Shown here: positions 59,112-64,000 of the stretch, piece after piece
How the letters are laid out: every line of letters starts with the position of its first letter
Numbering within the stretch: position 1 is the first letter of the stretch
DNA from: UWMA-0277 sp965183885
GTDB taxonomy: Bacteria; Bacteroidota; Bacteroidia; Flavobacteriales; BACL11
Direction: 5' to 3'
NCBI GenBank assembly: GCA_965183885.1
Contig: OZ238992.1
Coordinates: 1,736,001-1,800,000 of the forward strand
Length of the DNA: 64,000 nt
Notes under the pieces: generated by a model
What the model was told of the DNA's origin: nothing
Databases searched by the model: none
The model's input: only the letters and a program-made list of their open reading frames with translations
Made by a program: the position numbers and the translations under genes

Positions 59112-59744
59112 CTACCTGTTAAACAAGTAACCAACTGTAAAGTAGATTCCGTTATTCTTTTGAGATAAATCAAGGTCTCCTTGGTCAGCAGCATTCATAT
59201 CAGCTAAACCTAAGCTATAACCAGCTCTAATATCAATCATTTCATTAAGTATATAAGAAACACCAATATTTAAACCGTAATCTAAGGTATTTATTTCACT
59301 TGCATCAAAGTCAATATCTTCACTTGTAACTGTTGACTCTCCACTAAATAGGTCAATTTCTAGAGCATCTTGTGTTCCTGAAATTGCAAAACCAATATAT
59401 GGCCCTGCCATTATAGCTAACTCTTCAGTAATATTGTAAGCAGCCATAGGAGTAAGCTCAATAAAGTTAAATCTAGTTTTTAAGTCATCATCCCCAAATG
59501 AAACTGAATTTCCTTTTTGAATAAATGCTAAAGAAGCATCTAAGTCTATTACATCTGATAATTCAAATGCAGCAGTTGCACCTAAAGAAAAACCAATAAG
59601 TGAATTAGCTTCATCACTAAAAGCATCAAGGTCAGATCCATAAGACATGCTTGACATGTTTAATCCAGCTTTAACGCCAAATGTTTGTGCAGATACAGCA
59701 AAAGATAATGCCGCTGCGAATAGTACTAAGATTGTTTTTTTCAT
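59112..59744 (-). CDS. Outer-membrane beta-barrel (porin-family) protein
   Basis: This 210-residue protein has a signal peptide (AALSFAVSAQ) and an OmpA-like/PorT-type beta-barrel domain. It opens with TFGVKAGLNMSSMSYGSDLD and has alternating strands such as SLGATAAFELSDVIDLDASL and YGLNIGVSYILNEMIDIRAG. It ends in an aromatic strand FTVGYLFNR. Such Bacteroidota OMP_b-brl_2 proteins are abundant and rarely characterised. It is monocistronic, with a -7 box at 59805-59812. Confidence 0.87.
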   Translation of the reverse strand: MKKTILVLFAAALSFAVSAQTFGVKAGLNMSSMSYGSDLDAFSDEANSLIGFSLGATAAFELSDVIDLDASLAFIQKGNSVSFGDDDLKTRFNFIELTPMAAYNITEELAIMAGPYIGFAISGTQDALEIDLFSGESTVTSEDIDFDASEINTLDYGLNIGVSYILNEMIDIRAGYSLGLADMNAADQGDLDLSQKNNGIYFTVGYLFNR

Positions 59745-59804
59745 TTTTTAATATTTTTTATTTGTCTACTCTAAAATGGTTTTCGACTTCCCCATAAATT
59801 TTGG

Positions 59805-59812
59805 CAAAAATA
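59805..59812 (-). promoter_or_regulatory. -7 element (TATTTTTG) for the beta-barrel gene
   Basis: A perfect TAnnTTTG on the minus strand, 60 bp before the ATG at 59744. Confidence 0.45.
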
Positions 59813-59825
59813 CAATATTTTTAGG

Positions 59826-62030
59826 TTATAATTTTATTTTTAACCCTGCATTAAAGAAGTATCCATCTAAAGGAGCCCAAACTTCTGTAAACTGTGGACT
59901 TCCATTACTAAGCACATCCCCTGAGTTAGATTGTCTTACGTCTGTAAAGTTCTCAGCATTAAGGAAAATCACAAAATTTTCAATTGTACGCTCTACTATA
60001 ACACCTGTTGTAAATAAGCTTTCTGTAATATGTCCATTGTTAAGGAATTGCCCTGATTTATAATCATAATCCCATCCAATACGCCATTTATCTTCTACAA
60101 CAAATAATAAATCTCCTTTTATACTATGTTTTGGAGTAAGCGTAAGAGGAGCTTTATCATTTCCATTTTCTATATAAGCATCTGTATACGTATACCCTAA
60201 GAACCAAGTGAACTTACCTAAGGTTAATTTAATTTGGGATTCAAATCCTTTAGAACATAAAGAATCATTTTTTTGCTCGTAGAATAGGTCGCTAACATCA
60301 CTTTCATTTAAGGTGATAGGATTGTCAATTATATTATAAAAGAACATTTGATTTAAAGAAAGTAATACGTTGTCTAAACCAAAAGTTGATTGGTATTTAA
60401 AATCAATATTTGTTCCATAGGATTTTTCAGCAACTAAATTGCTAAAATCAACTGCTTGTACATTCTTATATCCGTAAGGCTCTGCCTCTTCACTAAATAG
60501 ACTTGGCATTCTGTATCCCATTCCCCCTCCCAGTCGTACTGAAAGCTCAGGAGTTAATTTGTATAGTGCAGATAATCTTGGTAGTATAAATGATTGCTCA
60601 TTATTTGCTGTATTGATAGCTGAAGCAGCTACTTTATCAGCTCTAAGCCCACTTTCTAAAGCAAATTTATTTGTTACATCCCAAAGGTGATTGATGTATA
60701 AACCGTGGGTTTGAAATTCTTGGTCTCTACTAGCAGTGCTTTCGTAATTATGCTCTGAAAATTTATCAGAAATAGAGTTAAGTCCAATATTAATATTCTG
60801 AGTTTCTTTATTAATATTTAGATTTAACTCTGTAAAATTATTAAACTGGTTTCCTCCAAATGTAGTTGATGATGTGTTTAGAATATTCTCATTAATTTGA
60901 ATATATCTGTCAAAAGAAGAAATACTATTTTTAAGCGTAATTGTTTTATTGTTACTTAATTTGTATTGAGCAGAGAATTGTGTAGTAAATCGACTGCTTT
61001 CTTGTGCATCTAAATAGTAAGAATCTGTGCTGTAATTGTTAATTTTATCCATACTTCCTCCCTTTCTATTTTCTTTAGAAATAGTTGCTCCAAAGTAGAG
61101 TGCTGTTTTTTTATTAGGATTGTAAAATAGTTTAGGGTTGAAGTTAAATTTTGATACTTGAGCTACATCTGAGAATCCGTCCGTATCTGCATCATGAGGT
61201 TCATGAATATGCATAGAAGCTAGGTTTGTAAAACCCCATTTCCCAAATCGCTTAGAAGAAAAAGCATTAAAATCTCTTGCGCCAATATGAGATAGATTAA
61301 TGTGTAATAGTGTTTCGTTTTTATTTGCTTTTTTAGTAATAAGATTAATAAGCCCTGCAATAGCTCCTCCACCATATAGGGTAGAAGCAGAGCCTTTTAT
61401 GTATTCTACTTGTCTTAAATCCAGTGGTGGAATTTGTAATATATCTAAACTTCCAGAAAATCCTCCATAAAGAGGAAAACCATCTTTTAGCATTTGAGTA
61501 TATCTTCCATTCAATCCTTGAATTCTAACTACAGCACCATTACTACCAGCAGCAGTTGTTTGTACTTGTATTCCTGTACTGTGTGTGATTAAATGTGCAA
61601 TTTTACTTGCTTCCATACTTGCTGCTTCATCTATTTCATCTGTAAGTACTTCTGTTCTTGTAGGTAAATTTGCAATTGTTCTATTGCCTCTGGTAGCTTC
61701 AATAATAACTTCTCCTATTTCATTATCAGCAGGCCTTAATTTTATTTCCTGTGCCAATAATCCTGCTTTAGGAAAATCATAGGTTATTTCTTTATCCTGA
61801 TACCCAATATAAGTAACAACAATAGTTTGTATTCCATTAGGAATGTTCTTTAGAGCTGCACTTCCTTGAACATTAGTACTTACCCCATTTGTAGTTCCTT
61901 TAAGTAGGAGTGTAGCTCCAATTAAAGCTTCATTGTTCTCAGCATCTATAACAGTAGCATCTAAAGTATTTTGGGCATGAGCTATTGCCACAGAAGCAAT
62001 TAATAAAAGGGTAAATATCTGTTTTCTCAT
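59826..62030 (-). CDS. TonB-dependent receptor
   Basis: This 734-residue outer-membrane receptor has a signal peptide (ASVAIAHAQ) and an N-terminal CarboxypepD_reg-like sandwich (LDATVIDAENNEALIGATLL). A plug domain at about residues 115-235 contains IQVQTTAAGSNGAVVRIQGL and KGSASTLYGGGAIAGLINLI. A 22-strand barrel ends in the aromatic strand FFNAGLKIKL. There is no SusD partner, so it is not a SusC-type glycan importer; it more likely handles a metal complex or cofactor. Its ATG overlaps the ogt stop by 4 bp, making it the last gene of the IcmF/GNAT/Ogt operon. Confidence 0.93.
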   Translation of the reverse strand: MRKQIFTLLLIASVAIAHAQNTLDATVIDAENNEALIGATLLLKGTTNGVSTNVQGSAALKNIPNGIQTIVVTYIGYQDKEITYDFPKAGLLAQEIKLRPADNEIGEVIIEATRGNRTIANLPTRTEVLTDEIDEAASMEASKIAHLITHSTGIQVQTTAAGSNGAVVRIQGLNGRYTQMLKDGFPLYGGFSGSLDILQIPPLDLRQVEYIKGSASTLYGGGAIAGLINLITKKANKNETLLHINLSHIGARDFNAFSSKRFGKWGFTNLASMHIHEPHDADTDGFSDVAQVSKFNFNPKLFYNPNKKTALYFGATISKENRKGGSMDKINNYSTDSYYLDAQESSRFTTQFSAQYKLSNNKTITLKNSISSFDRYIQINENILNTSSTTFGGNQFNNFTELNLNINKETQNINIGLNSISDKFSEHNYESTASRDQEFQTHGLYINHLWDVTNKFALESGLRADKVAASAINTANNEQSFILPRLSALYKLTPELSVRLGGGMGYRMPSLFSEEAEPYGYKNVQAVDFSNLVAEKSYGTNIDFKYQSTFGLDNVLLSLNQMFFYNIIDNPITLNESDVSDLFYEQKNDSLCSKGFESQIKLTLGKFTWFLGYTYTDAYIENGNDKAPLTLTPKHSIKGDLLFVVEDKWRIGWDYDYKSGQFLNNGHITESLFTTGVIVERTIENFVIFLNAENFTDVRQSNSGDVLSNGSPQFTEVWAPLDGYFFNAGLKIKL

Positions 62031-62554
62031 AGTTCTAATTTTGTTTGTAAATATAATTTTTTATTCTCTAAGTTTAATAATCTTTTTTTAGTTGTTAACC
62101 CACCTCCATAACCTGTAAGCTTTCCATCTGAACCAATAACTCTGTGGCAAGGTATAATTATAGCGATAGCGTTTGCTCCATTTGCAGCAGCCACTGCTCT
62201 AACTGCTTTTTTATTATGTATTGCTTTTGCAATATCTAAATAGGAGGCAGTATCTCCATATTTTATATTTAATAGGGCTTCCCAAACTGATTTTTGAAAG
62301 TCAGAACCAACAAGTAGTGTTGGAAGATCAAACTCTTCTCTTTCTCCTAAGAGATATTCTTCAATCTGTTTTTTTGTTGTGTTTAATAGTGCATTTTCTT
62401 TTTCTTCAAATTCAGTATTTAAAGTTTGTTTTAGTCTATTGTCTACAATAGTTCTCATTTTTCTGTAACGAAAATCTAATAAACAGAGTTTGTTGTTATA
62501 GCTTCCTAGTATAAATTCTCCAATTTTTGTTTTATGGTATTGAATTTCTATCAC
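62027..62554 (-). CDS. ogt: Methylated-DNA-protein cysteine methyltransferase
   Basis: This 175-residue DNA repair protein removes alkyl groups from O6-methylguanine onto its own cysteine (Cys136 in IIPCHRVIGSDG). The C-terminal segment KLTGYGGGLTTKKRLLNLE is standard. The N-terminal domain (IGEFILGSYNNKLCLLDFRY) matches Ogt. The start is GTG at 62554, directly after the stop of the upstream GNAT gene; no ATG gives a better N-terminus. It overlaps the TonB receptor start by 4 bp. Confidence 0.93.
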   Translation of the reverse strand: MIEIQYHKTKIGEFILGSYNNKLCLLDFRYRKMRTIVDNRLKQTLNTEFEEKENALLNTTKKQIEEYLLGEREEFDLPTLLVGSDFQKSVWEALLNIKYGDTASYLDIAKAIHNKKAVRAVAAANGANAIAIIIPCHRVIGSDGKLTGYGGGLTTKKRLLNLENKKLYLQTKLEL

Positions 62555-63049
62555 TTAGACTATTTTTGCCATTATATAGTCGTTATCAAATTTTCCATCA
62601 ATGAGGTAAGCGCTTTTTTTTTCGCCTTCAATTTCAAAGCCTACTTTTTTATAAAGATTAATTGCAATAGTATTATTTACAGAAACATCTAGGTCAAAGC
62701 GCTTGATACCCTTTTGTTTTCCTTTTTCGACTAATTTTTTTAGAAGTTTTGTTCCAAGACCTTTTCCAGTATACTCTTGTAAAACAGCAATGGCAATATG
62801 CATACAGTGTTTTCTTCTATTTTCTGTAAAAGTGCCTCCCCAAATAAAACCAACTAATTTCTTCTCATGCTCAACTACATAAGTGATTGTGCCTCTTTCT
62901 TTCCCTTTTTGGATAATCTTTCTTTCCTGCTCAACTGTAGTTTTACGCTCTCCTGCTTCATAAAGTAGGAAGGGAGTTTCTGCATCAGTTGTATTGATTA
63001 GCATTAAGAAGTTTTCAGCATCTTCTATTTGTAGTTCTCTTATTTTCAT
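62555..63049 (-). CDS. GNAT family N-acetyltransferase
   Basis: This 164-residue single-domain acetyltransferase opens with MKIRELQIEDAENFLMLINT. It has ITYVVEHEKKLVGFIWGGTF and a CoA pyrophosphate loop LQEYTGKGLGTKLLKKLVEK (Q/R-x-x-G-x-G/A). The end VNNTIAINLYKKVGFEIEGE is the typical fourth motif. The acceptor is unknown. It lies between icmF (2 bp gap) and ogt (no gap) in one operon. Confidence 0.92.
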   Translation of the reverse strand: MKIRELQIEDAENFLMLINTTDAETPFLLYEAGERKTTVEQERKIIQKGKERGTITYVVEHEKKLVGFIWGGTFTENRRKHCMHIAIAVLQEYTGKGLGTKLLKKLVEKGKQKGIKRFDLDVSVNNTIAINLYKKVGFEIEGEKKSAYLIDGKFDNDYIMAKIV

Positions 63050-63051
63050 TG

Positions 63052-64000
63052 TTACATATTCCTTCTGTATTGTCCACCAACTTCAAATAAGGCATCAGTA
63101 ATTTCACCTAAAGAACATACTTTTGAAGCATCTATTAGTAAATCAAAGATATTTTCATTTTGTATAGCTGCTTGTTGTACTTTTTCTAGCATTTCTTGAG
63201 CTTTATCTTTATGTCCTTTATGCAACTGCTCTAACATTGTAATTTGATATTTTTTCTCTTGCTCAGTAGCTCTAATTACTTCCTTAGGAATAATAGTAGG
63301 GGAACCTTCTTTATTTAAGAAAGTATTCACTCCAATAATTGGATATTCTCCAGTATGTTTTAAGTGTTCGTAATGTAAGCTTTCCTCTTGTATTTTACTT
63401 CTTTGGTACATTGTTTCCATTGCTCCTAAAACACCACCTCTTTCAGTAATTCTGTCAAATTCAGTTAATACAGCTTCTTCAACTAAATCTGTTAGCTCTT
63501 CAATAATAAAAGCTCCTTGTATAGGGTTTTCATTTCTTGCTAAACCTAGTTCTTTATTAATGATAAGTTGGATAGCCATTGCTCTTCTTACTGATTCCTC
63601 AGTAGGAGTTGTAATTGCTTCGTCATAAGCATTGGTATGTAAAGAATTACAGTTGTCATAAATAGCATATAATGCTTGTAATGTAGTTCTGATATCATTA
63701 AAGTCAATTTCCTGTGCGTGTAAGGATCTACCAGAAGTTTGAATATGGTATTTTAACATTTGTGCTCTTTTATTAGCACCATATTTATTCTTCATTGCCT
63801 TAGCCCATAACCTACGAGCAACACGACCAATTACTGCATATTCAGGATCAACACCATTACTAAAGAAAAAAGATAAGTTTGGTCCAAATTCATTGATGTC
63901 CATTCCTCTACTTAGGTAGTATTCAACATAAGTAAACCCATTAGCTAATGTAAATGCTAATTGAGAAATAGGGTTGGCACCTGCCTCTGCAATATGGTAA
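63052..64000 (-). CDS. icmF: Methylmalonyl/isobutyryl-CoA mutase, IcmF-type (5' end outside window)
   Basis: The reading frame is open from the window edge to TAA at 63052, giving about 315 C-terminal residues. An internal ATG at 63903 is not the start, since conserved sequence (HIAEAGANPISQLAFTLANG) precedes it. The mutase TIM-barrel segments LSRGMDINEFGPNLSFFF, KYHIQTSGRSLHAQEIDFND and EFDRITERGGVLGAMETMY are present. The protein ends at GGQYRRNM with no B12-binding domain after the barrel. In ordinary MutB the B12 domain is C-terminal, so the arrangement favours the fused IcmF type, in which it is N-terminal. The N-terminal part cannot be checked here. Confidence 0.85.
   Translation of the reverse strand, partial: YHIAEAGANPISQLAFTLANGFTYVEYYLSRGMDINEFGPNLSFFFSNGVDPEYAVIGRVARRLWAKAMKNKYGANKRAQMLKYHIQTSGRSLHAQEIDFNDIRTTLQALYAIYDNCNSLHTNAYDEAITTPTEESVRRAMAIQLIINKELGLARNENPIQGAFIIEELTDLVEEAVLTEFDRITERGGVLGAMETMYQRSKIQEESLHYEHLKHTGEYPIIGVNTFLNKEGSPTIIPKEVIRATEQEKKYQITMLEQLHKGHKDKAQEMLEKVQQAAIQNENIFDLLIDASKVCSLGEITDALFEVGGQYRRNM

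Overview
The window is a 64 kb AT-rich chromosomal stretch from a member of the Bacteroidota, almost certainly class Flavobacteriia. The evidence is: several secreted proteins with type IX secretion (T9SS) C-terminal signals, a TonB-dependent receptor with a carboxypeptidase-regulatory-like N-terminus, a bacillithiol deacetylase, a fused ResB/CcsA cytochrome c maturation protein, a POT peptide transporter, many Bacteroidota-specific DUF proteins, and promoters of the TTTG...TAnnTTTG type. Genus and species cannot be fixed from the sequence alone. Coding density is high and both strands are used. There is one tRNA (His), no rRNA, no CRISPR, no phage and no recognisable transposase.

Layout. 1-2 kb (minus): a DUF2520 protein cut by the window edge, a regulatory-like-domain exported protein and a DUF2007 protein. 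2.2-5.9 kb (plus): CcsBA and BshB1, closed by a strong terminator. 6-15.1 kb (mostly minus): a T9SS sialidase-fold protein, a copper P-type ATPase, tRNA-His, two exported thioredoxin-like proteins, a POT transporter and a DPP-IV-like peptidase. 15.1-25.9 kb: a GlcD-type FAD oxidase (plus), then minus-strand envelope genes (GIN-domain lipoprotein, M1 aminopeptidase, regulatory-domain protein), a DUF4252-like/PadR/PspC operon, a UbiA-type prenyltransferase and a DUF4440 lipoprotein. 26-39.5 kb is the metabolic and translation core: hisS-hutH, DUF4159/exonuclease/rsmE, pckA, a DUF423 protein, saccharopine dehydrogenase, rimM-rpsP, a fused 2-oxoacid dehydrogenase E1, murQ and a small membrane protein.

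39.5-46 kb is the most accessory-looking part. An XRE regulator faces a perfect 12-bp palindrome and two promoters, followed by a tandem pair of secreted leucine-rich-repeat proteins with blocks of identical DNA, and a large T9SS protein of unknown function. 46-51.5 kb holds mnmD, a CxxCH lipoprotein, DUF4920, a T9SS protein, ilvE, a GNAT protein, yceI and a 51-residue membrane protein. 51.5-56.3 kb is a five-gene minus-strand operon: C1 peptidase, a 56-residue membrane protein, M14 carboxypeptidase, PHB-depolymerase-like esterase and an ATP-grasp enzyme. 56.4-59 kb carries an SRPBCC/GyrI-like protein, an internally deleted GNAT pseudogene and another T9SS protein. 59.1-64 kb (minus) has a beta-barrel protein and an operon of IcmF (cut by the window edge), GNAT, Ogt and a TonB-dependent receptor.

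I did not find a clear multi-gene system that looks wholly new. The observations most worth following are: the palindrome and small-RNA-sized transcription unit next to the XRE gene; a compact T9SS tail shared by otherwise unrelated secreted proteins; recent sequence homogenisation between the two LRR genes together with a mobile-looking palindromic element; the PadR operator candidate; and a GNAT pseudogene.
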